DNA of 64,000 nucleotides from Kitasatospora sp. NBC_00458 (GCF_036013975.1 NZ_CP107904.1:1364001-1428000); one strand, 5' to 3'; counted from the first letter of the stretch, positions 1 through 9,116 are shown. Numbers and translations are program-made. Notes: generated by a model not told the origin, from the letters alone.

Positions 1-3000
1 TCTACGAGCTGTCCGAGCTGGACGGGACCAAGACCATTTTCGCCCGCCAGGCGGGGTCGAACATCTACCAGGTGGTGAGCGAGACCGGCCCGGGCGCCGC
101 CTCGGCCACCCGCTACCAGTACGACACCACCGACGGCCGATCCCTGGTCAAGCGCGTCATCCCGCCGGTCGAGCCAGGCGTCGACGACACCAACCGCTGC
201 ACCGTGACCCCGCTGCCGCGCGGCTGCGAGGTCATGGAGTACGACTACGCCAAGGCCACCACGGCCACGGCGACCGCCCCCGGCGACTTCCTCGACCGCG
301 TCAAGGCCGTCAAGGTCTGGTCGTGGAACCCGGCCACCTCCAAGGAGGAGGCCGTCGAGGTCGCACGCTACGCCTACGACGACAAGGGCCGCCTCACCGA
401 GACCTGGGACCCGCGCCCGGCCCAGCCGCTGAAGACCGCGTACGGCTACGACGAGGCGGGCCGGGTCACCCGGATCACCCCGGCCGGCCAACTGCCGTGG
501 AACCTCGACTACGGGAAGGCCGCCACCGACCAGGACCCGGGACGCCTGCTGAAGGTCCGCCGCGCCGCCCTGACCCAGGGCAGCAAGGACCAGGTCAGCG
601 GCGAGACGGCGACCAGCGTCGTCTACGAGGTCCCGCTCACCCGCGGTACGGGCGGCCCGTATGACCTGGGCGGCGCGGACGTGGCCGCATGGGCGCAGAC
701 CGACGCGCCCACCGACGCCACCGCCGTGTTCGGCCCGGAGGACGACCCCGGCACCACCACCGCCACGGCGGCCAAGCCCGGCCCGGACGGCTACAGGCCG
801 GCGACCGTGTCCTATCTGAACGCCTCCGGTCAGGAGGTCAACACCGCGAGCCCGTCCGTCACTTCGGGAGGTGACATCGACACCAAGGAGTACGACCGTT
901 ACGGTCATGTGGTGCGCACCCTGGAGGCCACCAACCGCTCGATCGCCCTGGGCACCCACCCGGACGCCGCCCGGTACGCGGCCGAACTGAACCTCCCGAC
1001 CGGCTCCGCCGACCGTGCCCGGCTGCTCGACTCGCGCACCGTCTACACCGCGGACGGCCTGGACGTGACCGAGACCCTCGGCCCGGCCTACCGCGCCTCA
1101 CTCACCGAGCAGGTCGCCGGCCAGACCCACCCCGTGACGGTCAGCTGGGAGGCGGAGAAGCTGCCGCAGCTCGGCGCGACCGCGCCGGTGCGGGTGATCA
1201 ACGACAACAACGCCCTGGTCTGGTCCGGCGGAGCGCAGCTCAGCCTGGCCGGCACCCAGGCCGGGGCGTCCGACACCATGCGCGTCAGCGTGACCGAGGA
1301 GGGCGACTACCTCCTGTCCGGCCAGCTGACCCGCTTCAACGACCACGGCATCGTCCAGTTCGCGATCGACGGCCAGAACCTCGGCCAGCCGATCGACACC
1401 TTCGACGCCAACACGGCCGGCTCGACCGCCCCGTACACGGTGGGCCAGACGGTCCGCCTGGCGCGCGGCGACCACCAGTTGAAGGTCACGGTCACCGGCA
1501 CCAACGCGGGCACCCAGGGCGAGCGCTACCACGCCGGCCTGGACACCGTCACCCTGACCAAGGCCACCGTCAACCCCACCCTCCCGGCCGGTACTTCCGT
1601 AGTGGCGCGGGACCACAACACCACCACCTACGACGAAGGGAAGCCCGACGGCCAGGCCTACCACCTGGTCACCACCGCCACCGACGGCGCCCGCATCGAC
1701 GGCTACGCCGACGACGCCGAGGTGCGGGTCACCAGGACCGGCTACGGCACCCCGATCGGCGGCACCTCCGGCTGGACGTTGAAGAAGCCCACCTCGGTCA
1801 CCACCGACGCGCTCGGCGCCAAGCTCACCACCAGCACCCGCTACGACGCCCAGGGCCGCACCGAGGAGGTCCGGGTCCCCGGCTCCGACAGCGTGGACGC
1901 CTCCACCGTGAAGTCGGCGTACTACACGTCCGGTGCGAACGCCGCCGACGCGGCCTGCGCCAACCGCCCCGAGTGGGCCGGGCAGGCGTGCACGACCGGC
2001 CCCGGCGCGGCCGTGACCGGCGCCGACGCGGCCCGGATGCCGACCACCCTCCCGGTCAAGCAGATCACCCGGTACTCGCGCAGCGGAAAGCCCGAGGAGG
2101 TCGTCGAGACCAACGCGGGCAAGACCCGTCGGACGGTGAACGCCTACGACGCGATCGACCGGACCGTCTCCACCGAGGCCACCGGCGACGAGGGCCAGAC
2201 TGTGCCGAAGGCCGTCACCGAGTACGACCCGGCGACGGGCGCGGCCGTGAAGACCACGGCAGCCGGCAAGTCGGTCACCACGGTCAGCGACGTCCTCGGC
2301 CGGACCATCTCCTACACCGACGCCGACGGCGCCGTGACCACCACCGAGTACGACAGGTTCGGCAAGCCGGTCAAGTCCACCGACCCCACCGGCACCACCA
2401 CCTACACCTACGACCGCACCAAGGAACCCCGTGGCCTGCTCACCTCCGTGAACGACAGCAAGGCGGGCGAGTTCACGGCGAAGTACAGCCCCGACGGCCA
2501 GCTCGTCGAGCAGGCCTACCCCGGCGGCATCGTCCGCAAGGACACCCTGAACGCCTCCGGCAAGGCCGTCGCCCGCACCTACACCCGCACCTCCGACGGC
2601 AAGGTCGTCTGGGCACAGAACGAGGAACTCTCCACCCAGGGCCAGGTGACGAAGGACACCAGCACCAACGGCCTCAAGTCCTACGGCTACGACCGCCTCG
2701 GCCGCCTGACCAAGGCCGAGCACTCCACGGTCGCCGCCGGCTGCACCACCCGCACCTACTCCTACGACGCCCACTACAACCGCACCGCGAAGACGGTCTC
2801 CGGTCCGGCCGGTGACGGCACCTGCACCACCGCCGGCGCCACCACCACCGCGTCCACCTACGACAGCGCCGACCGGGCCACCGACGCGGGCTACACCTAC
2901 GACGCGTTCGGCCGCACGCTCACCACGCCGACCGGCACGGTCCTCGGCTACCGGGTCGACGACCTGGTCGCCTCCCAGGAGACCGCGACCACGAAGCAGA

Positions 3001-3995
3001 CGTGGACCCTCGACCCCGCCGGCCGCCTCAACGGCAGTACCACCGCCACCAAGCAGCCCAACGGCACCTGGTCCACCACCGCCACCAAGCTCAACCACTA
3101 CGGCGGCGCCAGCGACAGCCCGCGCTGGACCACCGAGAACGCCGGCGCCTGGACCCGCAACATCCCGGGCACCGACGGAGACCTGTCCGCGACCGTCACC
3201 AACACCGGGACCGTCAAGCTCCAACTCACCGACCTCTTCGGCTCGGTGGTCCTCGTCACCGACCCGGCCCTGACCGCCCCCGTCCTCCTCGACGCCGACG
3301 AGTACGGCAACCCGGCCGCAGGCCAGGCGGCCACCCGCTACGGCTGGCTCGGCGCCAAGCAACGCTCCGCCGAGGCCCAGGACGGCGTCGTCCTCATGGG
3401 CGTCCGCCTCTACAACCCGGCCACCGGCCGCTTCCTCTCCACCGACCCGGTCCCGGGAGGCAGCGCCAACGCCTACGAGTACAACTACGCCGACCCGATC
3501 AACCGCTACGACCTCGACGGACGGAAGAGCTGGGTCAAGAAGGCCGTGAACTGGGCCTGGAAGAACCGGGGAACGATCGCAACCGTGGCAGCGACGACCG
3601 GCTGCCTCATCCCAGCAGTCGGGTGGGCCTCATGCGCGGTCGCCACGGGTGTTGCGCTTGGGGTTCGTGTAACGCAACGAGTTCAGAATCAGGGATTCAG
3701 GTCCAGCTTGAAGCAGAACGCAATGGATACCCTCTTCACGGGTGCCACCTTCGGGATTGGCACAGCCTTCAGGTGGGGCCAGCACGGCGGGAAGCTCTCA
3801 CGTTGGAGGGAACGCGGCGACGCTCCCAGCTTCTTTAAGGCCAGGACCGAAGTAACCAAATCCGGTGAGCGTGTACCAAACCCGTTGTCGGCCTGGAACC
3901 TCAGCAGTGTTACGCCCTGGATGGCCACAATGGCGCAGGCGATGCCCGGCGTTGTCCACGCCCTTGGCCACGGACGGAAGGACCTCAACTGGTAG
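1..3995 (+). CDS. RHS/YD-repeat polymorphic toxin, 5' end outside the window
   Basis: The frame is open from base 3 with no stop, so this is the C-terminal part (over 1,300 residues) of a larger protein. It carries many YD repeats (YDAFGR, YDRLGRL, YDEAGRV). A beta-rich insert encoded near 1150-1560 looks like a CBM6/35-type carbohydrate-binding module. The RHS-associated core (GRFLSTDP ... DLDGRK) ends near 3530. The last ~150 residues form the variable tip: a hydrophobic, pretoxin-like stretch, then an unrecognised domain ending GRKDLNW. From about 3600 the DNA is visibly richer in A/T than the core, as expected for an acquired tip. In this family the core forms a cage around the tip toxin and releases it into competing cells. 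The tip's activity cannot be read. The next gene is the candidate immunity gene. Confidence 0.9.
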   Translation, partial: YELSELDGTKTIFARQAGSNIYQVVSETGPGAASATRYQYDTTDGRSLVKRVIPPVEPGVDDTNRCTVTPLPRGCEVMEYDYAKATTATATAPGDFLDRVKAVKVWSWNPATSKEEAVEVARYAYDDKGRLTETWDPRPAQPLKTAYGYDEAGRVTRITPAGQLPWNLDYGKAATDQDPGRLLKVRRAALTQGSKDQVSGETATSVVYEVPLTRGTGGPYDLGGADVAAWAQTDAPTDATAVFGPEDDPGTTTATAAKPGPDGYRPATVSYLNASGQEVNTASPSVTSGGDIDTKEYDRYGHVVRTLEATNRSIALGTHPDAARYAAELNLPTGSADRARLLDSRTVYTADGLDVTETLGPAYRASLTEQVAGQTHPVTVSWEAEKLPQLGATAPVRVINDNNALVWSGGAQLSLAGTQAGASDTMRVSVTEEGDYLLSGQLTRFNDHGIVQFAIDGQNLGQPIDTFDANTAGSTAPYTVGQTVRLARGDHQLKVTVTGTNAGTQGERYHAGLDTVTLTKATVNPTLPAGTSVVARDHNTTTYDEGKPDGQAYHLVTTATDGARIDGYADDAEVRVTRTGYGTPIGGTSGWTLKKPTSVTTDALGAKLTTSTRYDAQGRTEEVRVPGSDSVDASTVKSAYYTSGANAADAACANRPEWAGQACTTGPGAAVTGADAARMPTTLPVKQITRYSRSGKPEEVVETNAGKTRRTVNAYDAIDRTVSTEATGDEGQTVPKAVTEYDPATGAAVKTTAAGKSVTTVSDVLGRTISYTDADGAVTTTEYDRFGKPVKSTDPTGTTTYTYDRTKEPRGLLTSVNDSKAGEFTAKYSPDGQLVEQAYPGGIVRKDTLNASGKAVARTYTRTSDGKVVWAQNEELSTQGQVTKDTSTNGLKSYGYDRLGRLTKAEHSTVAAGCTTRTYSYDAHYNRTAKTVSGPAGDGTCTTAGATTTASTYDSADRATDAGYTYDAFGRTLTTPTGTVLGYRVDDLVASQETATTKQTWTLDPAGRLNGSTTATKQPNGTWSTTATKLNHYGGASDSPRWTTENAGAWTRNIPGTDGDLSATVTNTGTVKLQLTDLFGSVVLVTDPALTAPVLLDADEYGNPAAGQAATRYGWLGAKQRSAEAQDGVVLMGVRLYNPATGRFLSTDPVPGGSANAYEYNYADPINRYDLDGRKSWVKKAVNWAWKNRGTIATVAATTGCLIPAVGWASCAVATGVALGVRVTQRVQNQGFRSSLKQNAMDTLFTGATFGIGTAFRWGQHGGKLSRWRERGDAPSFFKARTEVTKSGERVPNPLSAWNLSSVTPWMATMAQAMPGVVHALGHGRKDLNW

Positions 3996-4040
3996 AACAC
4001 CGCTCGTGATGTAGCGGAACAGTCAGGCTGTCGATTTTAT

Positions 4041-4081
4041 GCGGCCGTGGGGAATACGTGACTCGGATTCCCCACGGCCGC
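4041..4081 (+). terminator. 15-bp hairpin between RHS tip 1 and its candidate immunity gene
   Basis: The arms 4041-4055 and 4067-4081 are perfectly complementary around an 11-nt loop. No T tract follows, which is usual for Streptomyces terminators. It lies 46 bases after the toxin stop and 42 bases before the next start. It could end toxin transcription or act as an attenuator between toxin and immunity genes. The other RHS modules here have hairpins in the same place. Confidence 0.7.
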
Positions 4082-4122
4082 GGCCCTGTTCGAGATCCAA
4101 TAAGCGAGACCTGAAAGGTGTG

Positions 4123-4587
4123 ATGGTTGTGGCGGTTCCGAGGAGGGCCAGGCAGAGCTTTCGTAGCCCTTGGATGTGTGTGCACTTTCTCATCGGGTTC
4201 GTTGCGCTGGCCACTGCCACGGGCGGACTGATGGCAATGTCCGAATCTGCCGACTATGTCTCATTAGTCTTGATTGGCACCCCAGGAGTCTGGTTGACGT
4301 TTCGGGTTCCATTCTGTCGTACTGTCGTATCCTCTGAGAGCGTGATCTACCACGGCCTCTTCGCCACGAGGCGAGTGCGGTGGGAGGAGGTGGCGAACGT
4401 GGAGAAGGGGATCGTTGGGGGCGCCTTGGCTGCCTCCTATTTCCCTGTCCTCGACCTGGCCTCAGGGAAGAAGGTCGAGCTGCTGATGCTCGCCGGGTAC
4501 GGCGAGGAGAATCGGCGAGTCCTACGAAGCATAGGAGTGATGACCGAACTGCTTGCCGGGCGCCGAGGCGGCCCCGGTATGGATTGA
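4123..4587 (+). CDS. Two-TM PH-domain (bPH6-like) membrane protein, candidate immunity protein
   Basis: 154 residues. The ATG at 4123 is preceded by GAAAGG at a 4-nt spacing; a longer reading from 4039 would start inside the hairpin. Two hydrophobic segments (about 18-40 and 47-63) precede a beta-rich domain with the pattern VIYHGLFATRRVRWEEVANVE, typical of bacterial PH-like domains (bPH_6). It is related to 8010-8459 and to the remnant at 6992-7294. Sitting directly behind the toxin tip suggests an immunity role, but this is inferred from position only. Base composition is less GC-rich than the flanking genes. Confidence 0.7.
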   Translation: MVVAVPRRARQSFRSPWMCVHFLIGFVALATATGGLMAMSESADYVSLVLIGTPGVWLTFRVPFCRTVVSSESVIYHGLFATRRVRWEEVANVEKGIVGGALAASYFPVLDLASGKKVELLMLAGYGEENRRVLRSIGVMTELLAGRRGGPGMD

Positions 4588-4769
4588 TCCGAGCTTCCTC
4601 ACTGTGAGCCGATTCGAAGTTAGTCCGACCAGGAATTCATTTCGGGGCACCCGCAGTGAGGCCATGCAAGGCAACACCGAACTCGCCCTCCGTAGAACTG
4701 GTAACAGGATCTTGCTGATCGTTGCTGGTGGGGCGTGACCGATGTGACGATTCGTCCGTTCGTGATGGT

Positions 4770-5237
4770 GTGAGCAACAAGCCGTGGATCGTGGGCGACG
4801 ACCTGTGGGCCCGGATCGAGCCCCTGTTGCCGGAGTGGCCGGAGCGGTCGCCGGGGCCGCGTCCGGTGAACGACCGGCGCTGTCTGCAGGGCGTCCTGTT
4901 CGTGCTGCACGCCGGCATCCAGTGGGAGTATCTGCTGCAGGAGCTCGGCTTCGGCTCGGGCATGACCTGCTGGCAGAGGCTCGCGACCTGGAACGAGGTC
5001 GGCGTGTGGGACCGGCTCCACCTGGTGCTGCTGCGAAGGCTCCGGTCCGCCGGACAGCTCGACTGGTCCAGGGCGGTGATCGACTCCACCCATGTCCGGG
5101 CCTCTCGGCCGGTCCCCAAAGCGGACCCGGCCCGGTCGACCGCGCGCGACCGGGCAGCAAGCACCACGTCCTCGTCGACGGCCGGGGCATCCCGCTCGCG
5201 GTGTCGCTGACCGGCGGCAACCGCAACGACGTCACCA
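4770..5237 (+). pseudogene. IS5-family transposase, frameshifted and 3'-truncated
   Basis: Translation from the GTG at 4770 gives the N-terminus of a Streptomyces IS5-type DDE transposase (SNKPWIVGDDLWARIEPLLP), the helical region (GFGSGMTCWQRL) and the first catalytic Asp in AVIDSTHVRA. Near 5105-5125 the reading frame shifts: the conserved GPGPVDRARPGSKHH and GGNRNDVT motifs are in another frame. At about 5237 the gene stops and joins unrelated DNA, so the second Asp, the Glu and the right end are missing. It cannot be active. The 182 bases before it may hold the left end of the element, but I could not identify a terminal inverted repeat. Confidence 0.85.
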
Positions 5238-5240
5238 GAA

Positions 5241-5705
5241 GAGGCGTACTCCGTGGGCACTCGCCTACCTCCTGATCGGACTGGTGTGCCTGCTGATCGC
5301 CGTCTCCGTGGCGGCTTCCGCCACCAGGGTCGACGACCTCATCCCCATCGTCATCACCGGAGACAGGGAGCCGAGCCGAACCGGCGAGTCGAGCAGCTCG
5401 TGGCCGAATGGAGAAGGTGCGGACGTCCCCCGTTCCGTCCCGGCAGACAGGCGTGTGAGGAACGAGGAGGTGCGGGCCGGAACTCTCGACGACCTGGAAG
5501 TCGTCGGGGAAGACGATGTCGTAGAGCTGCTCGACCGCGACCATCAGGCCGACGGTGGCCATCGAGTTCAGCCCGGCGTCGGCGAGGGGGGACGTCCGGT
5601 TCGAGCTCGCCCTCGAAGGAGGCGGCGGTGAGGACGTCGCACAGGAGGTCCTCGTCGACCGTGCCGGACGCGGTCAGCGGCCACTCGTCGACCACGACCA
5701 CCACC
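5241..5705. repeat. Chimeric duplicate of pieces of 8013-9527
   Basis: Three blocks are near-identical to DNA 3-4 kb downstream. Bases 5241-5360 match 8013-8142 (5' half of the PH-domain gene). Bases 5367-5480 match about 8366-8480 (its 3' end). Bases 5495-5703 match 9241-9397 joined to 9473-9527, the 3' end of the NRPS gene on the other strand. The joins delete the intervening DNA. The block is flanked by the broken transposase and the orphan RHS tip. No real protein is encoded, although a frame stays open through it into the RHS sequence. Confidence 0.85.
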
Positions 5706-6482
5706 ACCGGCACCTGGACCCGCAACATCCCGGGCGCCGACGAAGACCTGTCCGCGACCGTCACCAACACCGGGACCGTCGAGCTCCAACTCACCGACCT
5801 CTTCGGCTCGGTGGTGCTCGTCACGGACCCGGCCCTGACCGCCCCCGTCCTCCTCGACGCCGACGAGTACGGCAACCCGGCCGCAGGCCAGGCGGCCACC
5901 CGCTACGGCTGGCCCGGCGCCAAGCAACGCTCCACCGAAGCCCAGGACGGCATCGTCCTCATGGGCGTCCGCCTCTACAACCCGGCCACCGGCCGCTTCC
6001 TCTCCGTCGACCCCGTCCCCGGCGGCAACGCCAACGCCTACGACTACGTCTACGGCGACCCAGTGGGACAGTACGACCTCGACGGCCGTAAGTGCTGGAA
6101 GGGGTTTGGCTGGGCTTGCAGCGCCGGCAACCAAGTACAGAAGCACTGGCGGGGAATCGCCCAGGTCGGAGTGACGGGAGTAGCTGTCGTAGCCGGCGCG
6201 GCGTGCGTAGCGGCGACGGCTGGCATCTGCGGTGGCGCGATCGCCGGCTATGCCATTGCGGCGGGAATCGGCGCTTCAGCAGGTGTGGCGAACTACCGGA
6301 TCGGGACCGAGAAGCGAAGCACAACGGGATACGTTCAGGCCGCTCTGACTGGTATCGGTAACAATCTCGGGGGCATGCACGCCGGACGGGTGATGCTGCG
6401 CTCATCGGCATCGGTGAGGCTTCAGGGCTCCTTCACAACTCTCGTGAGGAAGCCCGTCAGGCTCCGCTTCTGGCGCCTATAG
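5706..6482 (+). pseudogene. Orphan RHS C-terminal module (core end plus second tip)
   Basis: From 5706 the sequence matches the RHS core end at 3140-3530 with only scattered differences ([20 protein letters not shown] ... GRFLSVDPVPGG ... YDLDGRK). It then switches to a different ~130-residue tip that is Ala/Gly/Cys-rich and hydrophobic (VAVVAGAACVAATAGICGG) and ends in KPVRLRFWRL. There is no RHS N-terminus and no convincing start of its own: the open frame runs back through the chimeric duplicate to 5253. This is what displaced rhs orphan tips look like in other bacteria. It could be expressed only after recombining with the full-length gene through the ~370-bp shared core. The tip's activity is not recognised. 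Confidence 0.8.
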
Positions 6483-6490
6483 TGAAATCC

Positions 6491-6528
6491 GGTCGGACGC
6501 CCGTGCGATTCGGAGCGGGCGTCCGACC
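6491..6528 (+). terminator. 13-bp hairpin after orphan RHS tip 2
   Basis: The arms 6491-6503 and 6516-6528 are perfectly complementary around a 12-nt loop. It begins 8 bases after the tip's TAG stop and ends 19 bases before the next start. The position matches the hairpin after tip 1; the sequence does not. Confidence 0.65.
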
Positions 6529-6547
6529 CCTCAGGAAGGACAGGTCG

Positions 6548-6760
6548 ATGACTTTCTTTCAGATCATCGTGGCACTGATGAGGCGGAAGTCACTGTATGG
6601 ACTGATTGTCGCTTATGTTCTTTTGGCTCTTATTTTTGCACCTCTGGCAGAGAAATCTCAACTCCTTCTGGTGATTCCGGCGGTGATCGTTGCGGTAACT
6701 TTCGCTCCGCTGTTGAAGTCGACTTTGAAGCGCAAGTCGGACGACGGTGAAAGTGGCTAG
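6548..6760 (+). CDS. 70-residue two-TM membrane protein, candidate immunity to tip 2
   Basis: The ATG at 6548 follows an AGGAAGGACAGG stretch. An earlier in-frame start at 6482 would begin inside the tip stop and the hairpin. Two hydrophobic segments are clear: LYGLIVAYVLLALIFAPL and LLLVIPAVIVAVTFAPLL. A basic and acidic tail follows (KRKSDDGESG). No family is recognised. Tip 2 is itself hydrophobic, so an integral membrane immunity protein would make sense if the toxin acts on membranes; this is inferred only from gene order. Confidence 0.6.
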   Translation: MTFFQIIVALMRRKSLYGLIVAYVLLALIFAPLAEKSQLLLVIPAVIVAVTFAPLLKSTLKRKSDDGESG

Positions 6761-6881
6761 GGACGTGCCTCAGTAGCTGGCAAGCGGCCGAGCGGTCGTG
6801 ATCGGCGGGAGCGGTCGTCGGTCGCTCGGGCGCGCCCTACCGCCTTCCGCCTCGGATAGATGCGGTGGCAGACCTCGTTCT

Positions 6882-6917
6882 CCGCCACGAACCGGGCGGA
6901 AGGACCTGAACTGGTAG
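6882..6917 (+). pseudogene. Last codons of a lost RHS tip (GRKDLNW-stop)
   Basis: Reading 6894-6917 gives GRKDLNW followed by TAG, the same seven residues and the same stop that end RHS tip 1 at 3995. The upstream frame gives no RHS-like protein, so only the extreme 3' end of a third, tip-1-like cassette survives. The bases from 6761 to here show no gene. Confidence 0.6.
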
Positions 6918-6953
6918 ACATCGATCGAAGTGACCTGATGTGAATTCAACTGG

Positions 6954-6987
6954 GTGCGGCCACGGAAGTCCGCTTCCGTGGCCGCAC
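6954..6987 (+). terminator. 15-bp hairpin after the tip-3 remnant
   Basis: The arms 6954-6968 and 6973-6987 are perfectly complementary around the tetraloop TCCG. It shares a GCGGCC core with the hairpin at 4041 and again lies between an RHS tip end and a PH-domain gene, supporting descent from a common cassette. Confidence 0.65.
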
Positions 6988-6991
6988 TCTG

Positions 6992-7294
6992 AGTGTTCTC
7001 TCGGTTCACACGCGGGAGGGGGTCGTGTACCACGGCATGGTCAGAACGAGCCGGGTCCGCTGGGACGAGGTGGAGGCCGTGGAGACGGGCGTGGTCCCGG
7101 GCGCGCTCTTCAGCTCCCACTGCCCCGGGCTCAGGCTGTCCTCCGGCGGGGAACTGCACTTCCAGGCCTTGGCCGGTTTCGGTGAGCGGAACCGTCGGGT
7201 CGACCGGGCGACCTCGATGCTGGAACACGGGCTCAGGGAACACCGCGACGCCTCGGCCCAGCGAGGAAGGAAGTACCGGGATCTCTCCGCCTGA
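6992..7294 (+). pseudogene. PH-domain protein lacking its membrane half
   Basis: Translation gives VVYHGMVRTSRVRWDEVEAVE, then a GALFSS ... LAGFGERNRRVD region, closely parallel to residues 73-140 of the protein at 4123-4587. The N-terminal TM segments are missing: homology begins directly after the hairpin at 6954-6987. A GTG at 7025 opens an 89-residue frame, so a short soluble PH domain could still be made, but no clear ribosome binding site serves it. Most likely a deletion remnant of an immunity gene. Confidence 0.65.
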
Positions 7295-7346
7295 CCGGTG
7301 ACGCCGGCTTGGGAGTTCTGCCTGGCCGAATTCGAGAGGAGTGTAG

Positions 7347-7874
7347 ATGACCTCGGCTTACGGTCCGCTTCGATGCGAGGCGGACTTCGCATGCCTCGAC
7401 CTCCGTGACCAGGTCGGAAATTCGCTCATATTCGACCCGAATGGCATTCATAGTAGCGCGGGAGAGGGTTTTAGCTGGGAGGAGATAGGGTGGATCGAAA
7501 TGGATATCCGGGAAATCGGTTTCAAGTCCTCGGCACTGAACATCGTCATGTTCCTCCTTACCGTCGGTGGCGGCCTCACCTATCGTGCCCCCGGGACCAC
7601 GGAGTCCTGGATCCGTGTGCGGCCGGTGCAAGGCCCGCCGCGGACGTGGAAGTTCGCCGTGCCGGACCGATCCGCGGGTCGATGGAGCCCGGCGGCTCTG
7701 CGCCGGCTCATTCGTCGCCTTGAGAGCACCGGCAGACGGGCCCATCTGGGTTCGCCCGAATTAGCGGCCAGCCTCGACGCACTTCACCGGCTGCCCCGGT
7801 TCCCCTTCTGGAGGCGGAACCGCGCGGTGGACCGTATCGTCGACTCCATTCCGGCGCCGGACCGGGCGAAGTGA
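7347..7874 (+). CDS. Hypothetical protein, 175 residues, in RHS island
   Basis: The ATG at 7347 has GAGAGGAG upstream at a usable distance. The protein has an N-terminal beta-rich part (PNGIHSSAGEGFSWEEIGWIEMDI), a single moderately hydrophobic stretch (ALNIVMFLLTVGGGLTY), and a basic, Arg-rich C-terminal half with predicted helices. The pattern FSWEEIGWIE faintly echoes the W-E-E-V motif of the neighbouring PH-like proteins, so it may be a divergent member; I would not assign it. Its place among tip/immunity remnants suggests an orphan immunity gene. Confidence 0.6.
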   Translation: MTSAYGPLRCEADFACLDLRDQVGNSLIFDPNGIHSSAGEGFSWEEIGWIEMDIREIGFKSSALNIVMFLLTVGGGLTYRAPGTTESWIRVRPVQGPPRTWKFAVPDRSAGRWSPAALRRLIRRLESTGRRAHLGSPELAASLDALHRLPRFPFWRRNRAVDRIVDSIPAPDRAK

Positions 7875-7957
7875 CGGTGTGGAATTCAGGACGGCCGCCG
7901 GTTGGAGGACGGAGTCTTCGGCGTCTTTCCAACCGTTCGACTCTCGGGATTGACTGA

Positions 7958-7979
7958 CCGGTGGAGGCCGATCCACCGG
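7958..7979 (+). other. 8-bp hairpin upstream of the PH-domain gene
   Basis: The arms 7958-7965 and 7972-7979 pair perfectly around a 6-nt loop, ending 30 bases before the start at 8010. It is shorter than the three tip-linked hairpins and may be their counterpart for this immunity-like gene, or chance. Confidence 0.35.
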
Positions 7980-8009
7980 AGGAACCGGCCTGGACGACGA
8001 GGACGGAAC

Positions 8010-8459
8010 ATGCGGAAGCGGCGTACTCCGTGGGCACTCGCCTACCTCCTGATCGGACTGGTGTGCCTGCTGATCGCCGTCTCCGTGGCGGCTTCCGCCA
8101 CCAGGGTCGACGAACTCATCCCCATCGTCCTCGCCGGGGTCCCGGGGCTGGTGCTGACGATCCGTGCCCCGATGTACGGCGTCTCCTTCGGGGATGCCGG
8201 GGTGAAGTACTCCGGGTTGCTCAACTCGCGTTCCTACACATGGTCCGAGGTCCGGGAAGTGCGGTCCGCCGTCGTCTCGGGGACGCTGTTCTCCTCCGAC
8301 GTCCCCGAGCTGGTCCTTGCCTCGGGCAGGACCGACCAGCTGCCGGTTCTGGCCGGCTACGGGTGGGGAGCCGAGACGAACCTGCGAGTCGAGCAGCTCG
8401 TGGCCGAACTGGAGAAGGCGCGGACGTCCGCCGTTCCGTCCCGGCGGACGGGCAGCTGA
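8010..8459 (+). CDS. Two-TM PH-domain membrane protein, immunity-like paralogue
   Basis: 149 residues from the ATG at 8010 (MRKRRTPWALAYLL); an in-frame reading from 7902 adds an implausible leader. Two TM segments (about 10-28 and 35-52) precede a PH-like domain with VKYSGLLNSRSYTWSEVREV. The order of segments and the closing GYGWGAETNLRVEQL match the protein at 4123-4587 at lower identity. No RHS tip is found directly upstream, so it would be an orphan immunity gene. Its 5' and 3' parts, without the middle, are duplicated at 5241-5480. Confidence 0.7.
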   Translation: MRKRRTPWALAYLLIGLVCLLIAVSVAASATRVDELIPIVLAGVPGLVLTIRAPMYGVSFGDAGVKYSGLLNSRSYTWSEVREVRSAVVSGTLFSSDVPELVLASGRTDQLPVLAGYGWGAETNLRVEQLVAELEKARTSAVPSRRTGS

Positions 8460-8485
8460 GGAACGAGGAGGTGTAGGCCGGAACC

Positions 8486-8517
8486 CTCGACGACATGGAG
8501 GCGTCGGGGAAGACGAT
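8486..8517. repeat. Short match to the 3' end of the NRPS gene
   Basis: Bases 8486-8517 resemble 9238-9271 (a tract starting TCGACGAC and ending GGGGAAGACGATG) with a few mismatches, although they lie outside the NRPS gene. This is the tract through which the duplicate at 5241-5705 passes from PH-gene sequence into NRPS sequence, so it looks like the crossover or template-switch point. Confidence 0.55.
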
Positions 8518-8540
8518 GCCGCACGGCAGAAGACAGGGGG

Positions 8541-9074
8541 ATGGCAATGGAGCTGCACCACTCCGGACGGCCGAGGGACTGGCTCAATCCGGTGAAGACC
8601 CGACAGGCTTCCGCAGAGGTCGACACTCCGCTCGGTGCGGTCCGGATCCATCGTCGGCACTCCGGAGACCTGACGCCCTTCGGCGGGTACCTGGAACGCT
8701 GGACGTTCTCACTCGACGGGTCGGACGTCCTCTCCGTCGACGGCATGAGCAGCCCGGGATACCCCGCCCGCGGTCGGATCCGTCGTGGCCTCGGTCTCGA
8801 ACTGCTAGGCCAGTCCGGCCGGTTGTGCGGATCGCGGCCTCTGAGGCCGAGCAGACGACACGTGACGCTGTCGGCCGGCGAGACACTTCGCAGGGCCCGT
8901 CCGGCCTGGCCGGGGCTCGTCGTCGTGGACGGGGGCGGCACCCCTCGCATCAGGTTCGACGGGGCGAGGTGGAGCTTCACCGCCCCGGAGGAGACCGACG
9001 TGGCTTTCGCCGCGCTGTTCGTCGCGGCGAGGCTGGACCCGTTCATGACCTCGCCGTTGCTGGAGATCCTCTGA
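8541..9074 (+). CDS. Hypothetical protein, 177 residues
   Basis: The ATG at 8541 follows ACAGGGGG; a second ATG two codons later is an alternative. The protein looks soluble and beta-rich: GAVRIHRRHSGDLTPFGGYLERWTFSL near the N-terminus and RIRFDGARWSFTAPEETDVAFAALFVAARLDPF near the C-terminus. There is no signal peptide or TM segment. The family is not recognised. It converges on the NRPS gene across a strong terminator, so it belongs to the RHS island rather than to the biosynthetic cluster. Confidence 0.6.
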   Translation: MAMELHHSGRPRDWLNPVKTRQASAEVDTPLGAVRIHRRHSGDLTPFGGYLERWTFSLDGSDVLSVDGMSSPGYPARGRIRRGLGLELLGQSGRLCGSRPLRPSRRHVTLSAGETLRRARPAWPGLVVVDGGGTPRIRFDGARWSFTAPEETDVAFAALFVAARLDPFMTSPLLEIL

Positions 9075-9116
9075 TCCCGATCCGGCCCACGGAAGGAGCC
9101 GACCCGTGTCCCGTGC

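Noticed and set aside
1098..3362. Long minus-strand open frame of 754 codons opposite the RHS gene
   Set aside because: It is a shadow caused by high GC; the Gly/Val/Ala/Arg-rich translation has no domain, and the plus strand clearly encodes RHS.
4039..4122. Upstream ATG at 4039 for the PH-domain gene
   Set aside because: It lies at the hairpin and adds a polar Arg/Ser-rich leader; the ATG at 4123 has its own ribosome binding site.
5253..5705. N-terminal extension of the orphan RHS tip
   Set aside because: The frame is open by chance through duplicated antisense NRPS and out-of-frame PH-gene DNA; the Arg/Ser-rich translation is not a protein domain.
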